The position numbers were made by a program, and so were the translations under genes. Below the pieces are notes generated by a model. It saw nothing but the letters and a program-made list of their open reading frames with translations, was not told the origin of the DNA and did no database searches. From CAVONV01 sp963697355 (GTDB lineage Bacteria > Acidobacteriota > Vicinamibacteria > Marinacidobacterales > DATDRI01), in assembly GCA_963697355.1 (NCBI GenBank), contig CAVONV010000021.1:124001-188000 (forward strand): a stretch of 64,000 bases of DNA, in the 5' to 3' direction. How positions within the stretch are numbered: position 1 is the first letter of the stretch; every line of letters starts with the position of its first letter. This document shows, one piece after another, positions 39,783-49,088 of this stretch.

Positions 39783-42446
39783 ATGACAGCTTTGCTCTCA
39801 AACGCCAAGTTCCTCCTCGTTGACGGTAACTCTCTTCTTTATCGTTCCTTTTTCGCTATCCCACGTCTAACGAATCGGGACGGGATGCCGACCAACGCGG
39901 TGTACGGATTTGCGACGGCGCTCAGGAAGATCTTAGCCGAGGAAAAACCAGAGCTAACAGCCGTCGTCTTCGACGCGCCCGGAAAAACCTTTCGCCATGA
40001 GCTCTATACGGAGTACAAGGCCAACAGGCCTGAGACGCCGGACGATTTGACGGTTCAGTTTCCTCACGCCCGAAAACTGTGCGATGTCCTGGGTCTTCCC
40101 ATCCTCGAGATTGTCGGTGTGGAGGCGGACGATGTCATCGGTACATTGGCGACGCGTGGTGAAGAACAGGGATATCGAGTTTTTGCGGTGTCGTCGGACA
40201 AGGACTTTCTGCAGCTCGTCTCGGAAAAAGTGTCAGTCATCAATCCAGGAAAGGACGTTCTCTACGATCCGGAGGCCGTGATCGAGAAGTTTGGTGTGCC
40301 GCCGGATAAAGTGGTGGACGTCTTGGCTCTCATGGGCGACAACGTGGACAATGTTCCAGGGGTTCCCGGCATAGGTCAAAAGGGGGCGGTGAGCCTCATT
40401 CAAAAATGGGGCTCCGTCGAGGCTTGCATCGAGAATGCTGAAAAGATCACCGGCAAGAAACAAAGAGAGAACCTCCAAAACTATCGTGAACAGGCCCTTC
40501 TTTCAAAAGAGCTGGTCCGCATCGCGGTTGACGTTCCGATGGAGGTCGAGCTCGACAGCCTCCGGTATCGCGGTGCCAAGCGGGAAGAAGCCTTTGCCTT
40601 TTTCGAAAGGCTCGGTTTCACCTCATTGATGAAGGAGTATCTCCCAACGGAGGAAGCTGTTTCCGCTGCGGCGTTTCGATCCATCGACTCGCTATCCGAT
40701 CTTGCGGATGTTCTAGAGAGGGCAAAGAAAGTGGGAGAGCTGTCTTTCGCTCTCAAGGTTTCCAGCGCAAAGGACCTGTCCTCACCTCTTTCTGGTATCG
40801 GAATCGCCGTGGAGCAAGAAACGGGTTTCTTCGCTTCGGTGGGAGGCGGGTGGTCCGAAATCGATCTCTTGACTCAACTAAAGCCCGCTCTTTCCGAAGG
40901 CGCTCTACCGAAGTTGGGGCATGACTTGAAAACCGCGTGGAAGATCTTGAAGCACCGAGACATCGAGCTCGGAGGACCGGACTTCGATTCGAAGATTGCG
41001 TCCTACGTGCTCAATCCCAGCAGACGTTCCCACGAGCTCGGCGACCTTGCATTGGAAGTACTTCAGAAGACCTTGACGGCATCGGAGGACGAAGAAGTCG
41101 AGCAAGCGGCGCTTCCCGGCTTTGGCGCCACACGGTTGCACCGAGACCTGCGTCCTGCTGCTCAGGAAGCGCAGATCGTACTCCAGCTTCGGGAGCGTCT
41201 CGCGCCGCGCATCGATGAAGAAGGGTTGACCAGGGTGTATCGGGACATCGAGCTGCCGCTGATAGGAGTCTTGGCAGATATGGAGCTCGCCGGTATCGCG
41301 ATCGATGTGGAGTTACTCCGATCGATGTCGGTGGAGCTGAGCCGGGAGCTCGAGCGCCTCACGGAGGAGATTTACGAGCTTGCAGGGACAGAATTCAATA
41401 TCAACTCGCCAAAACAACTCGGAGAGATACTGTTCGAAAAGATGAACCTTCCCTCGTTCCGCAAGACTCAGAAGCAGCGCGTCGCCTCGACGAGAATGGA
41501 TGTACTGGAAGAGCTGGCTGAGCATTTCGAGTTGCCGAGAAGAGTCCTCGACTACCGGAGCTTGAGCAAATTGAAGAGCACTTACGTCGATGCGCTGCCA
41601 ACGTTGGTGGACACCGAGACCGGCCGCATCCACACCACCTTCAACCAAACGGTAGCAGCTACAGGACGTTTGTCGAGCTCCGACCCCAATCTCCAGAACA
41701 TACCTATCCGAACCGAGCTCGGACGACGCATCCGCGGAGCCTTCATCGCAAAGCCCGGGTGTCAGCTTCTTTCAGCCGACTACTCCCAGATCGAGCTCCG
41801 GGTGCTCGCTCACATGAGCGGCGACCCTGGCCTCATCGAAGCTTTCCGAAGCGGGGAGGACATCCACCGCAAGACGGCTGGCCGTGTTTTCGGCACCGAT
41901 TCCGAACTTTCCGAGGCGGAGCAGAGGCGAAGGGCCAAGATCATCAACTTCAGTATCATCTACGGAAAGACGGCTTTTACCCTAGGCAAAGATTTGGGGG
42001 TGTCCCATCGCGAAGCGCAAGCGTTCATCGATGCTTACTTCGAGCAGCATCCCAAAGTCCAAGACTTGCTCGATAGGATCATCCGGGAGGCCCGTCTCAC
42101 GGGCAAGGTGAAGACTTTGAGCGGGCGACACCGCTACATTCCCGAGATCGGGAGCCGCAACCGGAATACTCGCCAGGCCGCCGAGCGAGTCGCCGTCAAT
42201 GCTCCGATCCAGGGAACGGCGGCGGATCTCATCAAAATAGCCATGGTCGAACTGTGGAACGAACTCAAGACGAGGGGGATGCAGAGTCGTTTGCTACTTC
42301 AGGTCCACGATGAACTCGTTCTCGAAGTTCCCGACGGTGAGACGGACGAGGCCACGAAGTTAGTACGAGATATCATGGAAGGGGCCTTTCCACTGGATGT
42401 TCCTTTGAAAGTAGACCTTTCTGTGGGACGGTCTTGGCTTCACTAG
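39783..42446 (+). CDS. polA: DNA polymerase I
   Basis: An 887-residue PolA. The 5' nuclease domain is intact (LLVDGNSLLYRSFFA, LTAVVFDAPGKTFRHELY, DADDVIG-type EADDVIG, SSDKDFLQL, GDNVDNVPGVPGIG). The 3'-5' exonuclease fold is present but lacks the catalytic acids: the FDTET motif is replaced by FALKV, and the LKYD and EDADVT motifs by LKTAW and QEAQIV. The polymerase motifs SADYSQIELRVLAHMSG, RRRAKIINFSIIYGK and LLQVHDELVLEVP are complete. ATG 39783 begins shortly before the nuclease start. The stop overlaps the convergent GT4 stop. Confidence 0.96.
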   Translation: MTALLSNAKFLLVDGNSLLYRSFFAIPRLTNRDGMPTNAVYGFATALRKILAEEKPELTAVVFDAPGKTFRHELYTEYKANRPETPDDLTVQFPHARKLCDVLGLPILEIVGVEADDVIGTLATRGEEQGYRVFAVSSDKDFLQLVSEKVSVINPGKDVLYDPEAVIEKFGVPPDKVVDVLALMGDNVDNVPGVPGIGQKGAVSLIQKWGSVEACIENAEKITGKKQRENLQNYREQALLSKELVRIAVDVPMEVELDSLRYRGAKREEAFAFFERLGFTSLMKEYLPTEEAVSAAAFRSIDSLSDLADVLERAKKVGELSFALKVSSAKDLSSPLSGIGIAVEQETGFFASVGGGWSEIDLLTQLKPALSEGALPKLGHDLKTAWKILKHRDIELGGPDFDSKIASYVLNPSRRSHELGDLALEVLQKTLTASEDEEVEQAALPGFGATRLHRDLRPAAQEAQIVLQLRERLAPRIDEEGLTRVYRDIELPLIGVLADMELAGIAIDVELLRSMSVELSRELERLTEEIYELAGTEFNINSPKQLGEILFEKMNLPSFRKTQKQRVASTRMDVLEELAEHFELPRRVLDYRSLSKLKSTYVDALPTLVDTETGRIHTTFNQTVAATGRLSSSDPNLQNIPIRTELGRRIRGAFIAKPGCQLLSADYSQIELRVLAHMSGDPGLIEAFRSGEDIHRKTAGRVFGTDSELSEAEQRRRAKIINFSIIYGKTAFTLGKDLGVSHREAQAFIDAYFEQHPKVQDLLDRIIREARLTGKVKTLSGRHRYIPEIGSRNRNTRQAAERVAVNAPIQGTAADLIKIAMVELWNELKTRGMQSRLLLQVHDELVLEVPDGETDEATKLVRDIMEGAFPLDVPLKVDLSVGRSWLH

Positions 42447-43621
42447 TGGAGGGAATCGGTGTTTGGGGGCGCCAGTCCTTTTTCAGTGGCCACTTCGTTA
42501 TAGAGTTGAAGAAGTAGCGACTCCATCCGGTTGAGAGAGAACTGTTCCGCACGTTTCCATCCCTGCTCGCCATATTTTTTTCTCGTTGAGGAGTCCTGCA
42601 AAAGCTTGATGAGTGCCCGAGCCAGGGCTCCGGGATTCTCTGGGGGGATCAGGAGTCCCGACTGTTGGTCTTCCACGACACTGGGGATCCCGCCTACTCG
42701 GGATGCCACGATGGGAAGGCCGGCCGACATGGCTTCCACGATGGCTCTCCCCATGCCTTCGTTGCGAGACGGGGCGGCCAGAACATCAGAGGCGGAAAGA
42801 TATAGGGCGAGTCTATCTTCCACACCCGTGACAATGAGCCGAGAATGAACGCCCTCTCTTTTGGCGAGATCCTCCAAGGCGACTCTTTCCGGTCCGTCCC
42901 CCAATAGCACCAAGTGACTCTGTGGCACCTCCTCGAGGACTTGCGCCATCGCCCGGACTGCCAGATCGAATCCTTTGACGGATACGAATCGACCCACGCC
43001 GAGTATGTAGGGGTCGTCAGCGTTCCATCCCAACTGTCGACGCGCCTCCTGCTTTGCCAAAAGCTTGGGGCGAAGGCCGGCGATATCGACTCCGCTCGGA
43101 ATTGCGACGAATTGATCAGGTCGTCCGATCCCTCTATCGAGATGTTCGCGGACCCCCTTTTCGGTCAAAACCACGATGCGGTCGGTCATTTGAGCCGCCC
43201 ACCGTTCCATATGAATGAAGACCCGAGTCAAAGTGGCTCCGTAGTAACCGTGGAAGATGTGACCGTGAGGCGTGTGGATAATCACTGGAACACGACAAAG
43301 GTAAGCTGCGAGTCGGCCGATGAAGCCTGCCTTGGATGTGTGGGTATGTACGATATCGGCCTGTTGTCGACGGATGAGCCGGATCGTCTGAACGAGGGCC
43401 TGCAAGTCTTTGATGGGAGAGACTTGACGACGAAATGAGCTGATGAAAGCTATTTCGCAACCCGTGCCGTTTGCCGAGTCCGCGATATCTACCTCTCTCC
43501 CACTCGGTCCGGTTGCCAGGATGGTTCGGTATCCTGCCCGAGCAGCAGCAGCCGCGCTGTCAATGGTGTTGCGTGCTGATCCACCTAGAGTGAGACGGGT
43601 AATGAGGTGGATGAGCGTCAT
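42443..43621 (-). CDS. GT4 glycosyltransferase (second saccharide cluster)
   Basis: A 392-residue GT4 enzyme. LTRLTLGGSARNTIDSAAAAARAGY, HTPHGHIFHGYYG, LGVGRFVSVKGFDLAVRA and APSRNEGMGRAIVEAMSAGLPIVAS are the family blocks, with the EX7E pair in the last. It resembles the UDP-sugar GT4 enzymes of capsular clusters. Its stop overlaps that of convergent polA in the palindrome CTAG, and its ATG overlaps the next GT gene's stop (ATGA). Confidence 0.9.
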   Translation of the reverse strand: MTLIHLITRLTLGGSARNTIDSAAAAARAGYRTILATGPSGREVDIADSANGTGCEIAFISSFRRQVSPIKDLQALVQTIRLIRRQQADIVHTHTSKAGFIGRLAAYLCRVPVIIHTPHGHIFHGYYGATLTRVFIHMERWAAQMTDRIVVLTEKGVREHLDRGIGRPDQFVAIPSGVDIAGLRPKLLAKQEARRQLGWNADDPYILGVGRFVSVKGFDLAVRAMAQVLEEVPQSHLVLLGDGPERVALEDLAKREGVHSRLIVTGVEDRLALYLSASDVLAAPSRNEGMGRAIVEAMSAGLPIVASRVGGIPSVVEDQQSGLLIPPENPGALARALIKLLQDSSTRKKYGEQGWKRAEQFSLNRMESLLLQLYNEVATEKGLAPPNTDSLH

Positions 43622-44892
43622 GATAGACCGTTCCTGTTTTCATGAACAGGAGGGGAGTCTTCTTGAACGGGATGAGGACGGCTGCTCATACGAAGAAGGG
43701 TCGCGATTTCTTGCTCGAGCCTTTCCACGTGGTTATCCCATGAGAAGTACTTCTGGGCGTACCTGCGGCAACGCTCGCGGTAGGCATTGTCGTTGCCCAA
43801 GGGCAGTGCCCGGGAAATGCTGTGAGCCAGAGACCGAGCGCTCGAGTCCGAAGCGAGTAGGTTCTCGTCGAGAGGTTTGAGAATCTCAGGTGTCGCGCCG
43901 ACCGGCGTGGCTACCACGGGTGTCCCGCAGGCCAGTGCTTCTACGGTCACCAATCCGAAGCCTTCGTGGGCCTGAGTAGGGAGAACGAAGACATCGGCCG
44001 CCTGGTAATAGAGCGGAAGTTGTTCCTCGGGAATGTGGCCTAGGAATCTCACCATTCCTTTGGCGGCCGACCGGGAAGCGCGTTCTTCGAGGTAAGCACG
44101 CAATGGACCTGAACCGCCAATGGCACAGAAAAAGGGAGTGTCGGTTTTCACGGATGGCAGCGCGTCGAGGAGCGTGTCGATCCCCATTCGCTGTTCTAGG
44201 TCCCGGATGGTGAGCAGAAAGGAGGTGTCAGTGGGGATGCTGATTTCCCTTTTCGTCTTGCCTCGGTCAACCGAAGGCCGGAAGTGGTCCAGATCGACGC
44301 CTCCTGGAATCAACACCACTTGGGGTGAGGACCTGCCATGCTGGTCCTCAAGGAGATCTCTGGAAAAACGGCTCAGGACGACGACACGGTTTACGTTCTG
44401 GAGCGCCCTATGCTCGAGTCGTTTCAGGAGAACCGAAATGACCCTCGCACCGAATCCGCACCTTCCCGTTCGGGGTTGGGTTGCCCGGAGTCGATATTCG
44501 ACACCAGCCGGTGAGTAGAAGTAGTAAAGGCATGTTTGCGAGCTTGGAAGAATGGGACGAATCCCTACGGCCGAGAAAGGCTGGTGGAAAATGACGGCAT
44601 CCCACACTTGTTTCCGAAACAGGTGCCGATAGGCTCTTTTTGCTCCGTAGAGAGAGGTGACGGCATAGGCAAGAGGATTGTTCCTTGCTACACCGTAGTG
44701 ATGGACGCGAGCGTCTTCCAACCGTGAGTCGATGGGTACGTCACCGCCTGGGTGACGGCAGACAATGGTGAGAGAGTGACCACGACGGGAGAGACCGAGA
44801 GTCTGTTCTCTGATAGCTCGGGCCGAACCCCCAGCTCTTTGGAGAGGAGAGACATCCGCGATCATGAGGATGCGGAGTCCGTCTCTACGCAT
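43618..44892 (-). CDS. GT4 glycosyltransferase (second saccharide cluster)
   Basis: A 424-residue GT4 protein: LRILMIADVSPLQRAGGSARAIREQTLGL at the N-terminus, IPGGVDLDHFRP, LTIRDLEQRMGIDTLLDALP, and PTQAHEGFGLVTVEALACGTPVVAT. The ATG at 44892 follows GGAGGAG, whereas the GTG 27 codons earlier has no such site. It is coupled to the GT downstream by an ATGA overlap. About 100 bases separate it from the GT9 gene upstream. Confidence 0.9.
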   Translation of the reverse strand: MRRDGLRILMIADVSPLQRAGGSARAIREQTLGLSRRGHSLTIVCRHPGGDVPIDSRLEDARVHHYGVARNNPLAYAVTSLYGAKRAYRHLFRKQVWDAVIFHQPFSAVGIRPILPSSQTCLYYFYSPAGVEYRLRATQPRTGRCGFGARVISVLLKRLEHRALQNVNRVVVLSRFSRDLLEDQHGRSSPQVVLIPGGVDLDHFRPSVDRGKTKREISIPTDTSFLLTIRDLEQRMGIDTLLDALPSVKTDTPFFCAIGGSGPLRAYLEERASRSAAKGMVRFLGHIPEEQLPLYYQAADVFVLPTQAHEGFGLVTVEALACGTPVVATPVGATPEILKPLDENLLASDSSARSLAHSISRALPLGNDNAYRERCRRYAQKYFSWDNHVERLEQEIATLLRMSSRPHPVQEDSPPVHENRNGLS

Positions 44893-44991
44893 CAAATCGT
44901 TGACTCCTCCTGCTTGGATGTTGTTCTTGCGATGATACCAGAGATCGCCGCCTTCCTTTTTTGAGGTGGACACAGTCAGTCATTCGGACAG

Positions 44992-46119
44992 TCAACAAAG
45001 CTCTACGGCAGCGAGGACATCGCCGAGCTCAATTTGATGCATGCAGAAGTTCAGACCGCGCCAGCACCTTTGGGAATGAAAGTAGAGCTGACACGGACTA
45101 CAGAAAGGCGACTGGTAGAGTATTCTCATGTTGCCATCTTCCATCGTCACGCGCCGGGGGTCGACGGGGCCAAACAAGGCCACCACCGGCTTGTCGAGAG
45201 CACGAGCTAGATGCATGATGAAGGAGTCGTTGCATACGGCAACAGACGAAGCTTCGACAATGGCGGCCAGCGTCGGGATATCACAGCCAACGATCTTCTT
45301 GACTCCTAGGCCGGTAGCGGTAGCGATGCGCTGAAGCATAGGAAGATCCCTATCGGAACCGACCAGAATCGGTGTGCGTGGGTTTGGTGCGTGGAGAAAG
45401 GCTTTGGCCAAGGAGACCCAACGAGATTCGGGCCACCTTTTTGGGGGCCACTTTGCTCCGGGGTGAAGGATTGCGGCGCGTTGTGGGTCCACGGCCTGTG
45501 CACGAAACCAATCCATTGCCGCGTGTCGGGCTTCCGGGGGTATGTTGAACGTCAACCTGTCGCGTGTTTCCGAATCCAGCCATGGTCGCCCCAACGAATA
45601 TACCAGCGAAGGAATGTGATGCTGTTCGGAGTAGGGATGGGAATCGTCATAAAAGCGCGATATGTCGAGTGTGAATGAGCCGGCTTGGACGGTTCGCGAA
45701 AAACCTCTGTTGGAGATGGGTCGGAGCATTCGTGTCGCGCAAGCCGAACGAAAGTCTGCTGTGGCGTCAATGATGAGATCGTATGGTGCTAGCTGCTGTT
45801 GCCTGAAAGCGGACCAGACTCGATAGCCACCGCTGGGAAGAACCAGGACCGATTCGACAGTGGTTTGGCATTCGAAAATGGATTTGTTGACATGAGTGGC
45901 GAGAACATCAATGAGGACGTTAGGGAATCGACGTTTTAGGCCCCCGAGCAACGGTGTCGTCATCAGTGCATCGCCGATGGCGTTCCACTGAATGATGAGG
46001 ACTCGCTTACCGTTCAGATCCTTCGGCAACACGCCCCGTGGGCGTTTGGCCAAGCGCGCCGCCGCCAACCAGGGGATGGCCCTTGCCGTATTGCGGATTC
46101 TTCTAAGTCGTTCGCGCAT
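44992..46119 (-). CDS. GT9-family (heptosyltransferase-like) glycosyltransferase
   Basis: A 375-residue GT9 protein. KRVLIIQWNAIGDALMTTPLLGGLKRRFP is the hallmark N-terminal block of LPS heptosyltransferases and related ADP-sugar enzymes. The donor side has LHPGAKWPPKRWPESRWVSLAKAFL, GSDRDLPMLQRIA and ALFGPVDPRRV. The last residues hold a pair of cysteines. The ATG at 46119 has AAGGAC before it and overlaps the preceding gene by 17 bases. A heptose substrate is the family norm, not demonstrated. Confidence 0.88.
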   Translation of the reverse strand: MRERLRRIRNTARAIPWLAAARLAKRPRGVLPKDLNGKRVLIIQWNAIGDALMTTPLLGGLKRRFPNVLIDVLATHVNKSIFECQTTVESVLVLPSGGYRVWSAFRQQQLAPYDLIIDATADFRSACATRMLRPISNRGFSRTVQAGSFTLDISRFYDDSHPYSEQHHIPSLVYSLGRPWLDSETRDRLTFNIPPEARHAAMDWFRAQAVDPQRAAILHPGAKWPPKRWPESRWVSLAKAFLHAPNPRTPILVGSDRDLPMLQRIATATGLGVKKIVGCDIPTLAAIVEASSVAVCNDSFIMHLARALDKPVVALFGPVDPRRVTMEDGNMRILYQSPFCSPCQLYFHSQRCWRGLNFCMHQIELGDVLAAVELC

Positions 46120-47242
46120 CGAGTGTCCTTGCGAAGAGGCATTCCATGTCCGTGGCAATCCGCTCCCAATCCAGACTCGACGACAACTCCAAAGCTCCTG
46201 CCTCGAGGGTAGTTCGGAGCGCGGAATCATCGCGTAAGCGTTTGATAGCCCTCGCAAGTTCAACTGGTGAGTGAGTATTCGGCCACAGCATATGCTTCCC
46301 GTTGACGAAGTGTGAGATGGGGATGCGTGGCGGTGTCGTAACGACCGGCTTCCCATGCGCCAACGCCGCCATCAAAGAGCCTCGCCGGTCACTCACGCCC
46401 GAAGTATAGGGCAGTACGACGATGTCGCTGGCTGCCAGCAAGGCGGAGACGTGGCTGGCGGGAACCCTACCGGTCCACCGAATTTCCTCTTCCAGTTTTG
46501 CTTCGGCAACCATCTGTGCTCGGGCGGCGCGGTAGGGCTCATCGTCCGAAACGCCACCACCGACACACAGCAACTGAAACTCGATATCGAATTTCCTTTT
46601 GAGAATGGACGCGGTATCGAACAAGGTTTTCATTCCCTTGCCGGGGTAGGTCATCCCGAAGTAGGAAAGCACGAGTTTGTCGTCCGATATCCCGTATTGA
46701 CCGGCGGTGTCCTTATCACCTTCGAGTTGGTCCGGCGTGATGTTGGCTCCAATGGGTATGAAGACGGTTCGCTCGACATACCAAGGCAAGTGTCGCGCGA
46801 GGAGGTAGAGGATCTCCGAGTTGGTGGCAACAATTGCATCGGAAGCTCTCAGAAGTCGCCAAGCCGCAAAGTAGTTGCGCTTCGGGCCTCCCCACAAGGT
46901 GTGGAAGGCGGTTACGGAGGGGAAGGTTGAGGCCAGCAACGGCCATGCAAGGCGTTGTGGATTCTCGAACATCGCCGGTGAATACTGTAGAAGGATGAGA
47001 TCCACCGCGCGGCTCTTGAGCTCGCCTTGCCAACGGCGGGCCCATCGACGGTTCCATGGCTCGGGAGATCTGAGTATCGTGAAGTGTTCGTCCGTTCCCG
47101 ATTCTTGTTCGGGACCGCTGGCCACGACGATAACGTCGACGCCTTTCTTGACCAAGGCCTTGGCCAGTCGCTCGGTATAATCTTCGATACCACCCTGCCG
47201 CGGCGAAGGGGGATAGTTGTAACAGAAGAGACCTATTCGCAT
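46103..47242 (-). CDS. GT4 glycosyltransferase
   Basis: A 379-residue GT4 enzyme: MRIGLFCYNYPPSPRQGGIEDYTERLAKALVKKG, then FHTLWGGPKRNYFAAWRLLRASDAIVATN, LSYFGMTYPGKGMKTLFDTAS, and YTSGVSDRRGSLMAALAHGKPVVTT. The last block lacks the usual clear EX7E glutamate pair (here a Ser/Arg-Gly-Ser-Leu series), as seen in some GT4 subfamilies. It heads the four-gene minus-strand run that ends at polA. Confidence 0.88.
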   Translation of the reverse strand: MRIGLFCYNYPPSPRQGGIEDYTERLAKALVKKGVDVIVVASGPEQESGTDEHFTILRSPEPWNRRWARRWQGELKSRAVDLILLQYSPAMFENPQRLAWPLLASTFPSVTAFHTLWGGPKRNYFAAWRLLRASDAIVATNSEILYLLARHLPWYVERTVFIPIGANITPDQLEGDKDTAGQYGISDDKLVLSYFGMTYPGKGMKTLFDTASILKRKFDIEFQLLCVGGGVSDDEPYRAARAQMVAEAKLEEEIRWTGRVPASHVSALLAASDIVVLPYTSGVSDRRGSLMAALAHGKPVVTTPPRIPISHFVNGKHMLWPNTHSPVELARAIKRLRDDSALRTTLEAGALELSSSLDWERIATDMECLFARTLDARTT

Positions 47243-47581
47243 CGCTTCACATTGTTTGTCGCGTCACGGAACATCGATCGGTGCCCTGCGTTTCGAGTAT
47301 GTTCGTGCTGCTTCTGAACGCTTGGGAGGGCTTCGTTTCCGAGCGCGGAGAACCAACGACACCATGTTCGGAAGATCTCCACGTGAATCCTCGTGAGGTA
47401 TGGACGGGTTTCAATCGACATTCGGATAATACTCATCTTAGCGGATGTTTGTCATTCATCAAGCGTGACCGGGAGAACCGGGGTTTTGGAGTAAGGCTCG
47501 TCTTTCTCTGTGCGGATGAGCGCGGTGTCGCGATTCGGGTACACTAGCTGTGACCCAACAGGAAATCTTTGAGACGTCACC
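47243..47581. other. 339-base divergent spacer
   Basis: It separates the minus-strand GT run from the plus-strand GT-C-like gene. No protein-like open frame, repeat or hairpin was recognised; promoters for both directions are expected but not identified. Confidence 0.5.
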
Positions 47582-49042
47582 GTGAAGAGACTGTCGCGCC
47601 CCTCTCAGATCTTCGTGAGCGTTTGGCTCGTCTATCTCCTTTTCGTCTATGTCGAGCCGGAGTCCATATCGGGGCAAATGGTGGACCTGGCCGTTTCGAT
47701 GGTGGACCATGGCGACGTCGTCTTGCGTCATACCATTGATTTCAAGGATGTTAGCTCTAGAGACGGGCACTATCTTTGCGGGCATTTCCCCGGAGCGGCA
47801 GTTCCGGTCGCACTGATGTATGCGGTGGCGCGACCGATGCTCGTGGGGCTTGAAGGCGCCGCAAGATTCTATACGGTTCATTTTTTGGCGCTCCTCTTTG
47901 TCTCGACGGTCATCGGGGCAGGGACGGTCGTGGTGTTCGACGCTCTGCTGGGCGATCTCGGTTGGGCGGGGCGTCGTCGTCTTTCGTGGAGCTTCGTCTT
48001 CGCCTTTGGGACCATGAACCTCAACTATGCAACCTCGATTTACAAGGTCAACCAAGTCGCTCTATGCGTCCTCACGAGTTTCTGGCTGTTCCATCGGGCG
48101 GGCAATCGGGACGAGTGGAGCGCGGTTCGGTTGTTCGGCGGTGGTCTCCTGTTGGGAACGGCGGTTGCCACACACCCGCCCTATGCTTTGATCTCGGCGG
48201 CACTCTACGTTTATGCGTTGCTCTCCTGCGGGTGGAAGAAGAGCTTGCTCGTTGTTATGGGGGCGTCGGTGCCGGCATTTCTGCTCGGGGCTTATTTGAA
48301 TACAGCTTTCGGCTCTTTTGTGGCAAGCCCCTATTCCTTCCGCCTGTTTGTGCCATCTTTCGTCATCTCCTATCCTCGTTGGCAAAACCTGCTATACCTG
48401 CTGCTGAGCCCCAGGGAGGGTTTGTTCATCTTCGTTCCGGTTTTGATGTTGGGTTTGTGGAGTGTGCGGGCATTGCTCGAGAACGTTCGGACGCGTCGTG
48501 AAGCCGTTGCATGCCTACTCGCCGCCTTCTCCACGGTGGTCTTCTTTGCGGGATACATCGTCGGTGACGGAAAGACTAGTGTCGTTAGCGCTCACGACGC
48601 GAGTATCGCGATCCGTTTCCTCGCTCCGGTATGTCCATTTTTGATGGTCCTGGGTGCACCCGTGGCGGCAAGGATGAAGGGGCGTGTGCTCCTAGCGTTT
48701 GGCGCTCCGAGCGTTTTCTTTTCGTATCTGGGTGCTCGTGCGGGATTCCTCCCAGGCGGGAGCGGCGAGCAACTCGCCTATTCCATCAAATCCTTCTTCG
48801 CTGGTACCGGTATGACCAGTCTATTCGCGAACACGCTGCCTCGTTGGTTGGGTGTGGAGACTCTGCCGACCTATGTGGCGCAGCCAGGCCGGGAGATATA
48901 CACACTCCTGTCCAGCTTGGATATGGGCCGGGTCCTCTCGTTGTTGACATTCCAGGCGTTGGTCTTTGTGTTGTTTCTGGGCGTGGTCCTTTTGGTGTTA
49001 CTTGCGTGGCGATGGATCTGGCGTGAGGGGCTGCCCCGTTAG
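47582..49042 (+). CDS. Polytopic GT-C-like membrane protein
   Basis: A 486-residue membrane protein with about 11-12 hydrophobic helices. The first periplasmic loop after helix 1 contains VSMVDHGDVV and a DGHYLCGHFPGAA stretch, placed like the acidic active-site loop of GT-C enzymes that use polyprenyl-phosphate sugars. Similar proteins are annotated as PMT- or dolichyl-phosphate-type glycosyltransferases. The start is GTG without a strong ribosome site. Sugar and acceptor are unknown; a flippase or ligase role is not excluded. Confidence 0.65.
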   Translation: MKRLSRPSQIFVSVWLVYLLFVYVEPESISGQMVDLAVSMVDHGDVVLRHTIDFKDVSSRDGHYLCGHFPGAAVPVALMYAVARPMLVGLEGAARFYTVHFLALLFVSTVIGAGTVVVFDALLGDLGWAGRRRLSWSFVFAFGTMNLNYATSIYKVNQVALCVLTSFWLFHRAGNRDEWSAVRLFGGGLLLGTAVATHPPYALISAALYVYALLSCGWKKSLLVVMGASVPAFLLGAYLNTAFGSFVASPYSFRLFVPSFVISYPRWQNLLYLLLSPREGLFIFVPVLMLGLWSVRALLENVRTRREAVACLLAAFSTVVFFAGYIVGDGKTSVVSAHDASIAIRFLAPVCPFLMVLGAPVAARMKGRVLLAFGAPSVFFSYLGARAGFLPGGSGEQLAYSIKSFFAGTGMTSLFANTLPRWLGVETLPTYVAQPGREIYTLLSSLDMGRVLSLLTFQALVFVLFLGVVLLVLLAWRWIWREGLPR

Positions 49043-49088
49043 TAGGGTGGCCCGTAAAACGGTCCTTCAAGTTTACGTTGCGAGGGCA

